Source of the DNA: Solidesulfovibrio carbinoliphilus subsp. oakridgensis
GTDB lineage: Bacteria > Desulfobacterota > Desulfovibrionia > Desulfovibrionales > Desulfovibrionaceae
Direction of reading: 5' to 3'
Length of the DNA: 64,000 nt
Assembly (NCBI RefSeq): GCF_000177215.2
Contig: NZ_CM001368.1
Location: 1,922,001-1,986,000 of the forward strand
Both the position numbers and the translations under genes were made by a program. The notes below the pieces were generated by a model. The model saw only the letters and a list, made by a program, of their open reading frames with translations. It was not told the DNA's origin and did no database searches. Positions 33,665 to 42,057 of the stretch are shown here, in pieces (position 1 is the first letter of the stretch; the number at the start of each line of letters is the position of its first letter).

Positions 33665-34066
33665 ATGGGAGATTCCCCGACGCCATGCGGCCGCAGGCGC
33701 TGTCGCGGCAAGGAGTATTCGTGCAGCATGGAGCTGTCGCTGGCCGTCATCGGCGGCAAGTGGAAGCCGCTTATCCTGTGGCACCTGCGCGGCGGCGGCA
33801 CCATGCGGTTCTCGGCCCTGCGCCGGTCCATGCCGATCATCACCCAGAAGATGCTGACCCAGCAGCTGCGCGAACTCGAGGCCGACGGGCTCATTTCCCG
33901 CACGGTCTACGCCGAGGTGCCGCCCCGGGTGGAATACGGCCTGACCGAGCCCGGATGCGACATCATCCCCATCCTGGAGGCCCTGTGCCGGTTCGGCCGG
34001 GACTTCGAGAACCGCTTCGGCGTGGAAGAGGCGGCGCCCCCGGCCGTGCGGGCCGTGGCGCCCTGA
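33665..34066 (+). CDS. HxlR-family transcriptional regulator
   Basis: A 133-residue winged-helix regulator. The HxlR core is intact: SCSMELSLAVIGGKWKPLIL, then LRRSMPIITQKMLTQQLREL (recognition helix) and RTVYAEVPPRVEYGLTEPG (wing). Cys 20 just before the first helix (YSCSM) is at the position of the redox-active Cys in YodB/HypR/QorR-type members, which respond to quinones and electrophiles; Cys 8 and Cys 13 are extra. Start ATG 33665 is chosen for AAGGAGG upstream. Divergence from the nitroreductase/flavoredoxin operon makes this operon its probable target. Confidence 0.9.
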   Translation: MGDSPTPCGRRRCRGKEYSCSMELSLAVIGGKWKPLILWHLRGGGTMRFSALRRSMPIITQKMLTQQLRELEADGLISRTVYAEVPPRVEYGLTEPGCDIIPILEALCRFGRDFENRFGVEEAAPPAVRAVAP

Positions 34067-34388
34067 CCGCCCCGGCTAATTTGACGACAGATGTATGGAA
34101 TTCGCCCGGATTCCATCCTTTCCCCGTATAGATTCTAGCCGGATGCCGGCCACCGGTTTGCCCGGCCGCCCTCTTCCGCCGGCGGCGACACGCCGGACGT
34201 CTTCCGGCCGAGGCGGCCCGCCCGCTGCAGGTTTTCCCTAAAACCTGCAGCTTTCAAGCGTGTTGCCGCAGCAGCCTCCCCAAGCCCGCCTTCCGGGCCG
34301 GCCGCCCGGACTTCTTTTTTCCCGCAACCATTCCCCCCTGGCATGCCCCGTGCTATGCTCACCGGCAAATCCCACAGGAGGCTCTCCC
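34067..34388. other. Intergenic region with two inverted repeats
   Basis: No gene is seen in these 322 bases. ATGGAAT - eight bases - ATTCCAT lies at 34095-34116. A perfect 12-bp hairpin, GCTGCAGGTTTT-CCCT-AAAACCTGCAGC, lies at 34224-34251 and is followed by TTTC. The hairpin may end HxlR transcription or shape the leader of the next gene. The rest is G+C-rich without a clear signal. Confidence 0.5.
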
Positions 34389-34958
34389 ATGCGTAACAGC
34401 ATTCGTATTCCCGCCATTTTGGCCCTGACCCTGGCCCTGGCCGTTCCGGCCCTGGCCCAGACCCCCATGCAGCACCCGGCCGGCGGCGCCATGGCCATGC
34501 CGGCCGCCAAGGCCGTCCCGGCCGCCGATCCGGCCAAGGCCGACCTGCTGCACCAGGAATTCGTGGCCAAGACCGCCGAACTCCACGGCAGGATCACGGC
34601 CCGGGAAGCCGAGCTCGAAGCCCAGCTGGCCACCAACCCCGACGAAACGGCGGCCGTGAAAAAGCTCACCGCCGACATCGCCACCCTGCGCGGCCAGCTC
34701 TTCGAACAGGCCACCCTCTTTCGCATCCGCTACGCCAAGGAGACCGGCACCCCCATCCGCGACACCCGGGGCGTGATGGGCCACATGGGCAAGGGCATGA
34801 TGATGGGCGGCAAGGGCATGGACGGTGGCTGCATGATGATGGGCAAGGGCATGATGGGCGGCCACGGCATGGGCAAGGGCGCGATGCCGGGCATGGACAT
34901 GGGCGGCATGGACATGGCCAAGGACGCGGCTCCGGCCGGCACGGCCAAGACCAACTAG
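34389..34958 (+). CDS. Periplasmic Spy/CpxP-like protein with Met/Gly-rich tail
   Basis: A 189-residue exported protein: signal peptide (1-24, ending ALAQ), a helical core (about 45-115, LLHQEFVAKTAELHGRITAR, then AVKKLTADIATLRGQLFEQA) typical of the Spy/CpxP/ZraP heavy-metal-resistance superfamily, and a tail (about 125-178) packed with Met, Gly and Lys in MGKGMM-type repeats with one Cys and two His. Met-rich tails of this kind bind Cu(I) or other soft metals in the periplasm. AGGAGG lies upstream of the ATG. A strong terminator lies at 35077-35106. Metal binding is inferred from composition only. Confidence 0.75.
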   Translation: MRNSIRIPAILALTLALAVPALAQTPMQHPAGGAMAMPAAKAVPAADPAKADLLHQEFVAKTAELHGRITAREAELEAQLATNPDETAAVKKLTADIATLRGQLFEQATLFRIRYAKETGTPIRDTRGVMGHMGKGMMMGGKGMDGGCMMMGKGMMGGHGMGKGAMPGMDMGGMDMAKDAAPAGTAKTN

Positions 34959-35076
34959 TCCTCGGACCTTCCAACACAAGGAACAAACCATGCGCAGCCC
35001 CCTCGCCGCCAGGCTTCTGCCCGCCGAAAGGCCCGCCGGCATGCCCGGCCTGTAGCCCGGCCCCGTCTTTTCCAAA

Positions 35077-35106
35077 CGGCCGGGCCCGGGGCCCGGCCGC
35101 TTTTTT
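35077..35106 (+). terminator. Rho-independent terminator
   Basis: CGGCCGGGCCC - G - GGGCCCGGCCG followed by C and six T is a perfect 11-bp stem (effective loop of three or more). It ends the Spy-like transcript just before the FMN riboswitch. Confidence 0.8.
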
Positions 35107-35156
35107 GCGCCCCGCTCCCCTTGCCAACCGTCCGGGCCGGCGCTACAACCCGCCCG

Positions 35157-35389
35157 TTGTCCTCAGGGCGGGGTGGAAGTCCCCACCGGCGGTATCCCGG
35201 AAAACCGGGGAGCCCGCGAGCGCTTTTCGCCCGTGCGCCACAGGGACGGCCGCAGCCGGCCGCTCCCGGACGGAGCCTCCTCCGTGGGCGCGACGCCGGG
35301 GCCACTCCACGGGCCCTGCGCGGCGGAAAGGTCAGCAGACCTGGTGCGAGGCCAGGGCCGACGGTCACAGTCCGGAGTGAAGAGGAGAA
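35157..35389 (+). promoter_or_regulatory. FMN riboswitch (RFN element)
   Basis: All conserved RFN blocks are present in order: CAGGGCGGGGTGGAAGTCCC near 35164, ACCGGCGGTA, GAGCCCGCGAGCG near 35210, GGTCAGCAGACCTGGTG near 35330, and GACGGTCACAGTCCGGA near 35360, ending with GAAGAGG. A long variable arm occupies about 35225-35325. It lies upstream of ribB, so FMN should repress riboflavin synthesis. About 120 bases separate it from the ribB start, room for an expression platform. Confidence 0.95.
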
Positions 35390-35511
35390 GACGGCATTTC
35401 CCCGCCGCCGGGTCGTTCCGGCGCGAGGCCGGCGGTTCGCATGGGCGACCCGCGCGGCCGTCTCAATTTCCGCCCTGATTCTGGCCTTGCAACTCACGCA
35501 TGGAGTGCGCC

Positions 35512-36156
35512 ATGAATCAGTCCTTTTCAGGCACCGAGTCCCAGTTCAAAAGCGTCACCGACGCCATCTCGGCCCTGCGCCAGGGCCAGGGCATCCTGGT
35601 CACCGACGACGAGGACCGCGAAAACGAGGGCGACCTCATCTTCGCGGCCGAAACCCTCACGCCCCCCCAGATGGCCATGCTGATCCGCGAATGCAGCGGC
35701 ATCGTCTGCCTGTGCCTGACCGAAGAAAAGGCCCGGGAGCTCGAGCTGCCGCCCATGGTGGCAGTCAACACCTGCAAGAACGGCACGGCCTTCACCGTCA
35801 CCATCGAGGCGGCCCAAGGCGTCACCACCGGCGTGTCGGCCGCCGACCGCGTGACCACGGTCAAGACGGCCACGGCCCCGGGCGCCAAGCCGTCCGACCT
35901 GGCTCGGCCCGGCCACGTCTTTCCCTTGATCGCCAAGCCCGGCGGCGTGCTGGCCCGCCGGGGCCACACCGAGGCCACGGTGGACCTGGCCCGGCTGGCC
36001 GGCTTCGCCCCGGCCGGCGTCCTTTGCGAACTGACCAACCCCGACGGCACCATGGCCAAGGGCGGGCAGATCGAGGCCTTTGCCGCGGCCCACGGCTTTC
36101 CGCTGGTGACCGTGGCGGCAATCGCCGCCTACCGGCAGGCCATCGGCGACCTCTAG
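35512..36156 (+). CDS. ribB: 3,4-dihydroxy-2-butanone-4-phosphate synthase
   Basis: A 214-residue monofunctional RibB that makes 3,4-dihydroxy-2-butanone 4-phosphate from ribulose 5-phosphate for riboflavin synthesis. [16 protein letters not shown] carries the acidic active-site loop; [13 protein letters not shown] and ARPGHVFPL plus [16 protein letters not shown] are the remaining catalytic blocks. The GTP cyclohydrolase II half of RibBA fusions is absent, and no other rib genes lie nearby. ATG 35512 is chosen over 35500 because GGAG precedes it by six bases. It is controlled by the upstream FMN riboswitch. Confidence 0.95.
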   Translation: MNQSFSGTESQFKSVTDAISALRQGQGILVTDDEDRENEGDLIFAAETLTPPQMAMLIRECSGIVCLCLTEEKARELELPPMVAVNTCKNGTAFTVTIEAAQGVTTGVSAADRVTTVKTATAPGAKPSDLARPGHVFPLIAKPGGVLARRGHTEATVDLARLAGFAPAGVLCELTNPDGTMAKGGQIEAFAAAHGFPLVTVAAIAAYRQAIGDL

Positions 36157-36238
36157 CCCCCTTCCCGGGCCGGGCGCGAGACCGTCTCGCGCCCGGCCCG
36201 CCTTGAACATTTCCTCCAACTCGCCTAGGCTTGGAGGC

Positions 36239-37522
36239 ATGCCCCCGCCAGCACGCGACCAGGCCGACGCACGCAGCGGCCGTTACAAGCGCGGCCTCAC
36301 CCTGCGCTATGTCGCAGCCCTGTGCCTGGTGGCCGCCCTGGCCCTCCTGTCCTACGGCGTCTTCCGCCATATCGGGGCCACCATCGACCGGTCGGCCGCC
36401 ATCACCGCCATCAACGGCTCCCAGCGCCTGCTCATCCAGCGCGTCCTGGCCCAGTGCCTGCTCCTGGCCGCCGCCGATGACGAGGAAGCCCGGCGCGACA
36501 TCCGGGCCCATCTGGCCCGGGCCGTGGACACCCTCGAAGCCAACCACGCCCACCTGCTGGCCGACCTCGGCGATCCCGGCTCCCTGGCCGCCCACTCCCC
36601 GGAGCTGGCCGCCCTCTACTTCAAGCCGCCCTACGAGCTCGACCGGCGCATGCGGTTTTTCCTGGACGCCACCCGGACCTTTTACCGCTCCGACGCCGGC
36701 CGCCCCGCCCTGTCCGATCCGAAATTCCTCGACGTTCTGGCCTTTGGCCAGGACGAGCTGCTGCGCGACCTCGGCAAGGTGGTCCAGGAATACCAGCGCC
36801 AGGCCGTCGGCCGCCTGACCATCCTGCGCCGGGTCGAGCTGGCCACCACCGTCGGCATGCTCGCCCTGCTCGCGGCCGTCGGCCTTTGCATTCTGCGCCC
36901 CATGGTCCGCCGCATCTGCGCCGACCGGGAACGCCTGGAAGGGGCCAACGAGGCCCTGACCGAACTGGCCGTCACCGACCAGCTGACCGGGGCCTACAAC
37001 CGCTTGAAGTTCAACCAGGTCATGGAGCACGAGATCAAGCGGACCGGCCGCTACGCCGAACCGCTCTCGGTTATCATGTTCGACATCGACCGCTTCAAAG
37101 TCGTCAATGACACCTACGGCCACGCCGCCGGCGACGACATGCTGCGCGAGCTGACAAGGCGGGTCCAGGCCGCCATCCGGGCCGTGGACTGGCTCTTTCG
37201 CTACGGCGGCGAGGAATTCGTGGTGGCCGCGCCCCACACCGGCCGGGCCCAGGCCGCCGTCCTGGCCGAAAAACTCCGCGCCCTGGTGGCCGGCGCCCCC
37301 TTCCCCCACGGCATCGCGGGCAGCATCAGCCTCGGCGTTACCGAGCTTGCCCCCGGCGAGACCGTGGAGGAACTCATGCAGCGCGTGGACGCGGCCCTGT
37401 ACGAGGCCAAGAATTCGGGAAGGAATCGGGTGGTCGTCGCGGAAGCGGGGAAGAGCGAAGAGGCCTCCGGCGGCCGGGGGGGATCATCCCCCCCGGACCC
37501 CCTGGGCGGGAACGTCGGGTAG
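36239..37522 (+). CDS. Membrane-bound diguanylate cyclase (GGDEF)
   Basis: A protein of about 427 residues. Two membrane helices (about 23-42 and 200-222) flank a periplasmic helical domain resembling PilJ/NarX-type sensors (INGSQRLLIQRVLAQ). The C-terminal GGDEF domain has DRFKVVNDTYGHAAGDD and the active-site GGEEF. RAVD five residues before it is an intact inhibitory I-site, so product feedback is expected. It makes c-di-GMP at the inner membrane. Start is uncertain: ATG 36239 has GGAGG only one base away, and TTG 36203 has no site. The last 20 or so residues (SGGRGGSSPPDPLGG) are encoded by a modular repeat that has run into the frame. Confidence 0.85.
   Translation: MPPPARDQADARSGRYKRGLTLRYVAALCLVAALALLSYGVFRHIGATIDRSAAITAINGSQRLLIQRVLAQCLLLAAADDEEARRDIRAHLARAVDTLEANHAHLLADLGDPGSLAAHSPELAALYFKPPYELDRRMRFFLDATRTFYRSDAGRPALSDPKFLDVLAFGQDELLRDLGKVVQEYQRQAVGRLTILRRVELATTVGMLALLAAVGLCILRPMVRRICADRERLEGANEALTELAVTDQLTGAYNRLKFNQVMEHEIKRTGRYAEPLSVIMFDIDRFKVVNDTYGHAAGDDMLRELTRRVQAAIRAVDWLFRYGGEEFVVAAPHTGRAQAAVLAEKLRALVAGAPFPHGIAGSISLGVTELAPGETVEELMQRVDAALYEAKNSGRNRVVVAEAGKSEEASGGRGGSSPPDPLGGNVG
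37462..37506 (+). repeat. Modular GCCTCCGGCGG hairpin repeat, copy 3 (inside a coding end)
   Basis: GGCCTCCGGCGG is followed by CCGGGGGGGAT-C-ATCCCCCCCGG (37474-37496) and ACCCCCT. It lies inside the 3' end of the diguanylate cyclase gene, adding a Gly/Ser/Pro tail. Same module as copy 1 with one more G-C pair in the stem. Confidence 0.8.
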
Positions 37523-37574
37523 GCTTGGCGGAGAGTCGATGGGCCGGGAATGCGCTGTCGGAAACTGGCTGTTT

Positions 37575-37683
37575 GGGGGTGTCGGCGGCCTTGGCCGGGC
37601 TTTGACGGCCAAGGCCGCCGACGCCCCCGGACAGGGAGGGTCCGGGAGGGGGTAACCCCCTCCCGGCCGCCGGAGGCATCCCC
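37575..37683 (-). repeat. Modular GCCTCCGGCGG hairpin repeat, copy 4, with long second hairpin
   Basis: Read on the minus strand, directly after the lepB stop: GATGCCTCCGGCGG (37682-37669), then the perfect hairpin CCGGGAGGGGGT-T-ACCCCCTCCCGG, then ACCCTCCCT repeating the right arm. A second, 23-bp inverted repeat follows at 37575-37628 (arms start GGGGGYGTCGGCGGCC, eight-base loop) with one G-T mismatch. It may terminate lepB. Confidence 0.8.
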
Positions 37684-37687
37684 TCTC

Positions 37688-38287
37688 CTAATTGACCATG
37701 CGGCCGATGCGGTTCCAGCGGATGTCGGCCGGCCCGTCCCAGGACCAGTAGATGATCCAGGCTTTGCCGCGGATCTTTTCCTTGTCGACAAATCCCCAGA
37801 AGCGGGAATCGTAGGACTCGTCGCGGTTGTCGCCCATGACGAAGTACTTGCCTTCGGGCACGGTGATGGGGCCGAAGTTGTCCCGGCGCGACTGGATGCC
37901 CGGATCGGTGTGCTTGATGTAGGGCTCGGTGAGCTTCTCGCCGTTGCGGAAGACGGCCTTGTCCTTCATTTCCACGACATCGCCGGGCACGCCGATGATG
38001 CGCTTGATGAAGTCCTTGGAGGTGTCTTCCGGGAACTCGAAGACGATGACGTCGCCCGCCTTGGGCTCTTCGAGCGGCAGGACGACCTTGTCGGTGAAGG
38101 GGATGTGGGTGCCGTAGAGGAACTTGTTGACCAGCAGGTGGTCGCCGATAAGGAGCGTATCGAGCATGGAGCCGGAGGGTATCTTGAAGGCCTGGACCAC
38201 GAAGGTGCGGATGACAAAGGCCAGCACCAGGGCCACGGCCAGGGCTTCGAGGTATTCCAACAGCAGTTTTTGCCATCTCGGATTCAT
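37688..38287 (-). CDS. lepB: Signal peptidase I
   Basis: A 199-residue serine-lysine protease that removes signal peptides at the outer face of the inner membrane. One N-terminal helix (about 14-31) is followed by KIPSGSMLDTLLIGD with catalytic Ser 40, and DFIKRIIGVPGD with catalytic Lys near 95. The C-terminal MGDNRDESYDSRFWGFV box is intact. Bacterial enzymes of this short form have a single anchor, as here. It lies 191 bases downstream of lepA on the same strand, the common lepA-lepB order, so cotranscription is likely. Confidence 0.95.
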   Translation of the reverse strand: MNPRWQKLLLEYLEALAVALVLAFVIRTFVVQAFKIPSGSMLDTLLIGDHLLVNKFLYGTHIPFTDKVVLPLEEPKAGDVIVFEFPEDTSKDFIKRIIGVPGDVVEMKDKAVFRNGEKLTEPYIKHTDPGIQSRRDNFGPITVPEGKYFVMGDNRDESYDSRFWGFVDKEKIRGKAWIIYWSWDGPADIRWNRIGRMVN

Positions 38288-38478
38288 CGTCGCAATTCCT
38301 TGTTGTTGTTTGGGAGGGGAACCGGAGGGGCGGCGCGCCGGCGCATGGGGATATGGCCTGGCCCGGCCGTGGGGCCAGGCGGGGAGGCAGCGCGCCTGGC
38401 CGCGCTCCGGACCCTTATACCTTCCCGCCGGGGTCAGGAAAGCCCTTTCTGGCAACCCGTTGATTTCAAAACGGCGGT

Positions 38479-40281
38479 CTAGTCCTCGCCGGCCTTGAGC
38501 GCGGCCAGGAAGGCTTCCTGGGGCAGTTCGACGTTGCCCATGCGCTTCATGCGCTTCTTGCCTTCCTTCTGCTTTTCCAGAAGCTTGCGCTTGCGCGTAA
38601 TGTCGCCGCCATAGCATTTGGCCGTGACGTTCTTGCCCATGGGCGAGTTGCGTTCGCGGGCGATGATCTTGGTGCCGATGGCCGCCTGGATGATGACCTC
38701 GAACAGCTGGCGCGGGATGACGCGCTTGAGCCGCAGGGCCAGGGCCCGGCCGTAGGTGTAGGCGTTGTCCCGGTGCACGATGACGGCCAGGGCGTCGACC
38801 GGGTCGCCGTTGATCATGATGTCGAGCTTGACCAGATCCGAGGCCCGGTACTCCACGATCTCGTAGTCGAGCGACGCATAGCCGCGGGTGGCGGACTTGA
38901 GCCGGTCGAAGAAGTCGTAGACGATCTCGGCAAAGGGCAGTTCGTAGGTGATGATGACCCGGGTGGCGGTCAGGTAGCGGACGTCCTTCTGGATGCCGCG
39001 CTTTTCCTCGCACAGCTTGAAGACCGCGCCCACGTACTCGTTGGGGGTGTGGATCTCAAGCCGGGCAAAGGGCTCGTAAAGGGCGGCGATCTCCTGGGTC
39101 TTCGGCAACTTGCTCGGGTTGTCGATGGACACCGTCTTGCCGGAGGTCGTCTCCACCTTGTAGATGACCGACGGGGCCGTGGCGATGAGCGTGGCCCCGA
39201 ACTCCCGCTCCAGGCGCTCCTGGATGATCTCCATGTGCAGGAGCCCGAGGAACCCGCAGCGGAAGCCGAACCCCAGGGCCTGGGAGGTCTCGGGCTCGTA
39301 GGTGAAGGCCGCGTCGTTTAAGGCCAGCTTTTCCAGGGCCGATTTGAGGACCTCGTATTCGGCGGAATCCACCGGATAGAGGCCGCAAAAGACCATGGGC
39401 TTGACTTCCTTGAAGCCGGGCAGGGGTGCGGTGGCCGGATTGGCGGCTTCGGTCACGGTGTCGCCGACCCGGGCGTCGGTCAGGGTCTTGATGTTGGCGC
39501 ACAAAAACCCGGCCTCGCCCGGTCCGAACGACGGGAAATCGAGCGGCCCCGGGGAAAAGGCCCCCAGCCGCGTCACCTCGAACTCCACGCCGTTTGACAT
39601 CATGCGGATGCGCTGGCCGAGTTTGACCGTCCCTTCCATGACCCGGAAAAGGACCACCACGCCCTGGTAGGAGTCGTAGTAGGAATCGACCACCAACGCC
39701 TGGAGCGGCGCCTCGGCCGTGCCGCGCGGGGGCGGAATCCTGGCGATGATCTGTTCGAGGACCTTGTCCACGTTGACGCCGGTTTTGGCCGAGACCGCCA
39801 CCGCGTCGGCGCAGGGGATGCCGATGGCCTCCTCGATGTCGGCCTTGACCGCCTCGGGGTCGGCGCTCGGCAGGTCGATCTTGTTGAGGACCGGGATGAT
39901 CTCCAGGTCGTTGTCCAGGGCCAGAAAGACGTTGGCCAAGGTCTGGGCCTCGACGCCCTGGGTGGCGTCCACGACCAGGAGCGCGCCCTCGCAGGCGGCC
40001 AGGCTCCGCGAGACCTCGTAGGAGAAGTCCACGTGGCCCGGGGTGTCGATGAGGTTCAGGATATAGTCCCTGCCGTCGGCGGCCTTGTAGGGGATGCGCA
40101 CGGTCTGGGCCTTGATGGTGATGCCGCGTTCGCGTTCGAGGTCCATGCGGTCGAGGTACTGCTCGCGCATGTCCCGGGCCGCGATCAGGCCCGTGAGCTC
40201 GAGGATGCGGTCGGCCAGGGTCGATTTGCCGTGGTCGATGTGGGCGATGATGCTGAAATTGCGAATGCGCGAAGTATCCAT
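38479..40281 (-). CDS. lepA: Elongation factor 4
   Basis: A 600-residue translational GTPase that remodels stalled or mis-translocated ribosomes. GTPase motifs: AHIDHGKST (P-loop, near 10-18), [21 protein letters not shown]. The LepA-specific C-terminus is complete ([14 protein letters not shown] near the end). Length equals the family norm. ATG 40281 begins the conserved [18 protein letters not shown]; the ribosome site is weak. lepB follows. Confidence 0.95.
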   Translation of the reverse strand: MDTSRIRNFSIIAHIDHGKSTLADRILELTGLIAARDMREQYLDRMDLERERGITIKAQTVRIPYKAADGRDYILNLIDTPGHVDFSYEVSRSLAACEGALLVVDATQGVEAQTLANVFLALDNDLEIIPVLNKIDLPSADPEAVKADIEEAIGIPCADAVAVSAKTGVNVDKVLEQIIARIPPPRGTAEAPLQALVVDSYYDSYQGVVVLFRVMEGTVKLGQRIRMMSNGVEFEVTRLGAFSPGPLDFPSFGPGEAGFLCANIKTLTDARVGDTVTEAANPATAPLPGFKEVKPMVFCGLYPVDSAEYEVLKSALEKLALNDAAFTYEPETSQALGFGFRCGFLGLLHMEIIQERLEREFGATLIATAPSVIYKVETTSGKTVSIDNPSKLPKTQEIAALYEPFARLEIHTPNEYVGAVFKLCEEKRGIQKDVRYLTATRVIITYELPFAEIVYDFFDRLKSATRGYASLDYEIVEYRASDLVKLDIMINGDPVDALAVIVHRDNAYTYGRALALRLKRVIPRQLFEVIIQAAIGTKIIARERNSPMGKNVTAKCYGGDITRKRKLLEKQKEGKKRMKRMGNVELPQEAFLAALKAGED

Positions 40282-40448
40282 GTGTGGGGAAGCCTTTTGG
40301 CGAAACGTGGCAGAGGGTCGGCAAGGCACATAATGGAAGGCGCCGTCCAGGTCAATGCGGCGGGTTTCGGGCGTTCCCGGAGGAAGAAAAAACCGCCTGC
40401 CCGCACGGGTTCCGTGCCCATTTTCGGAGGGTTTGACACATTTTTCAC

Positions 40449-40477
40449 TTGGTATTCCCCTGGCCCTGGTGTATAGG
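40449..40477 (+). promoter_or_regulatory. Promoter of sat
   Basis: TTGGTA (40449-40454), a 17-base spacer and TATAGG (40472-40477) lie 96 bases upstream of sat. A second -35-like TTGACA at 40433-40438 could use GGTATT as -10. Either gives a leader of about 90 to 110 bases. Confidence 0.5.
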
Positions 40478-40573
40478 AGTCGAACTCATGGGGACGGCCG
40501 GCTCCGGATAACATCCGGCCACCCACGATTTACGCGGAAACGTTAAACAAAATCACCGGTAAGGAGGCGCTAC

Positions 40574-41866
40574 ATGTCCAAATTGGTTCCGCCGCATGGA
40601 GGCAAAGGTCTGGTCATCCGCCTGCTCGAGGGCGCTGCCAAGGAAGCCGAGCTGAAAAAGGCCGCTGGCCTGAAGAAAGTCGAGATCACCGCCCAGGAAA
40701 AGGGCGACCTGATCATGCTCGGCATCGGCGGCTTCTCGCCCCTGGAAGGCTTCATGACCAAGGCCGATTGGAAGAGCGTCGTCGAGAAGATGATGCTGGC
40801 CGACGGCACCTTCTGGCCGGTTCCCGTCATGCTGGCGGTCACCCCCGAAGACGCCAACGGCATCAAGGAAGGCGACGAGATCACCCTTGAGCGCAAGGGC
40901 GAAATCTTCGCCACCATGAAGGTCACCGAGAAGTTCGAGCTGACCGAAGCCGACAAGAAGTGGGAAAGCGAGCTGGTCTACAAGGGCGCCGGCGACGATT
41001 CCGCCGACGACAAGTTCTGGAAGATCGCTCTTGACGACCATCCGGGCGTCAAGATGGTCATGGAGCGCAAGCCCGTGTGCCTGGCCGGCCCGGTCAAAGT
41101 CCTGTCCGAAGGCGAGTACCCCACCAAGTACAAGGGCGTGTACCTGCGTCCGGCCGAGACCCGCGCCATCTTCGACGAGCGCGGCTGGGCCAACGTCGCC
41201 GCTCTGCAGCTGCGCAACCCCATGCACCGCTCCCACGAGTACCTGTGCAAGATCGCCATCGAAGTGTGCGACGGCGTCATCATCCACTCCCTGATCGGCA
41301 ACCTGAAGCCCGGCGACATCCCGGCTGAAGTCCGTGTGGAGTGCATCGACACCCTGGTCAAGCACTACTTTGTCGACAAGAACGTTGTCCAGGGCGGCTA
41401 CCCCCTCGACATGCGTTACGCCGGTCCCCGCGAAGGTCTGCTGCACGCCACCTTCCGCCAGAACTACGGCGTCAACAAGATGATCATCGGCCGTGACCAC
41501 GCCGGCGTCGGCGACTTCTACGGCATGTTCGAGGCCCAGGAAATCTTCGACCGGATCCCCTATGCCGACGGCAAGTGCGACATGCCGGGCAAGGCTCTCC
41601 TGTGCGAGCCGCTGAAGATCGACTGGACCTTCTACTGCTACAAGTGCGACGGCATGGCTTCGCTGCGCACCTGCCCGCACACCAAGGAAGACCGCGTCAT
41701 CCTGTCCGGCACCAAGCTGCGCAAGATGCTGTCCGAGGGCGGCGAGATCCCGGATCACTTCGGCCGCGAAGAGGTCCTGGTCATCCTGCGCAAGTACTAC
41801 GAAGGCCTGACCGAAAAGGTCGAGATCAAGATGCACGGCGCCGCTTCCGGCGACAAAGCCAAATAA
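40574..41866 (+). CDS. sat: Sulfate adenylyltransferase (ATP sulfurylase), dissimilatory
   Basis: A 430-residue enzyme that activates sulfate with ATP to adenosine 5'-phosphosulfate, the first cytoplasmic step of sulfate respiration. The [12 protein letters not shown] motif (near 212-223) holds the nucleotide-binding histidines; [12 protein letters not shown] and the cysteine-bearing [16 protein letters not shown] segment match Desulfovibrio Sat. Codon use shifts toward AAG, GAC, CTG and GTC with few rare codons, consistent with high expression. AAGGAGG lies seven bases upstream. A promoter (40449-40477) and a strong terminator (41917-41944) mark it as a monocistronic unit. Neither aprAB nor qmoABC is in the window. 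Confidence 0.97.
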   Translation: MSKLVPPHGGKGLVIRLLEGAAKEAELKKAAGLKKVEITAQEKGDLIMLGIGGFSPLEGFMTKADWKSVVEKMMLADGTFWPVPVMLAVTPEDANGIKEGDEITLERKGEIFATMKVTEKFELTEADKKWESELVYKGAGDDSADDKFWKIALDDHPGVKMVMERKPVCLAGPVKVLSEGEYPTKYKGVYLRPAETRAIFDERGWANVAALQLRNPMHRSHEYLCKIAIEVCDGVIIHSLIGNLKPGDIPAEVRVECIDTLVKHYFVDKNVVQGGYPLDMRYAGPREGLLHATFRQNYGVNKMIIGRDHAGVGDFYGMFEAQEIFDRIPYADGKCDMPGKALLCEPLKIDWTFYCYKCDGMASLRTCPHTKEDRVILSGTKLRKMLSEGGEIPDHFGREEVLVILRKYYEGLTEKVEIKMHGAASGDKAK

Positions 41867-41881
41867 GTATCCGCATCCCTT

Positions 41882-41944
41882 CCCGTCCGGGGCCTTGCCC
41901 CGGACGGGCCAGAGAAGCCCCCGCCGTTTGGCGGGGGCTTTTTT
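41882..41944 (+). terminator. sat terminator with preceding hairpin
   Basis: GCCCCCGCC-GTTT-GGCGGGGGC followed by six T (41917-41944) is a canonical intrinsic terminator. Just before it, CCCGTCCGGGGC-CTT-GCCCCGGACGGG (41882-41908) forms another 12-bp stem that could protect the mRNA 3' end. Confidence 0.9.
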
Positions 41945-42057
41945 CGTGCCGGAAGGCGGGCGCCGGCCCGGCACCCAGGCCCGACGCGAAAGGCGGCCCT
42001 GCCCGGGAAAAGGTTTTTTGGTTGCCACGCTTCCCCGGTTTCGGCATAGGAAGGACG

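Noticed and set aside
34990-35055. 21-codon ORF between the Spy-like stop and the terminator
   Set aside because: It has only a weak AAGGA site, no recognisable features and ends just before the terminator; not enough to call a gene.
40334-40573. Riboswitch or SAM/sulfur-responsive leader before sat
   Set aside because: Only promoter-like boxes and a plain leader are visible; no known riboswitch motif.
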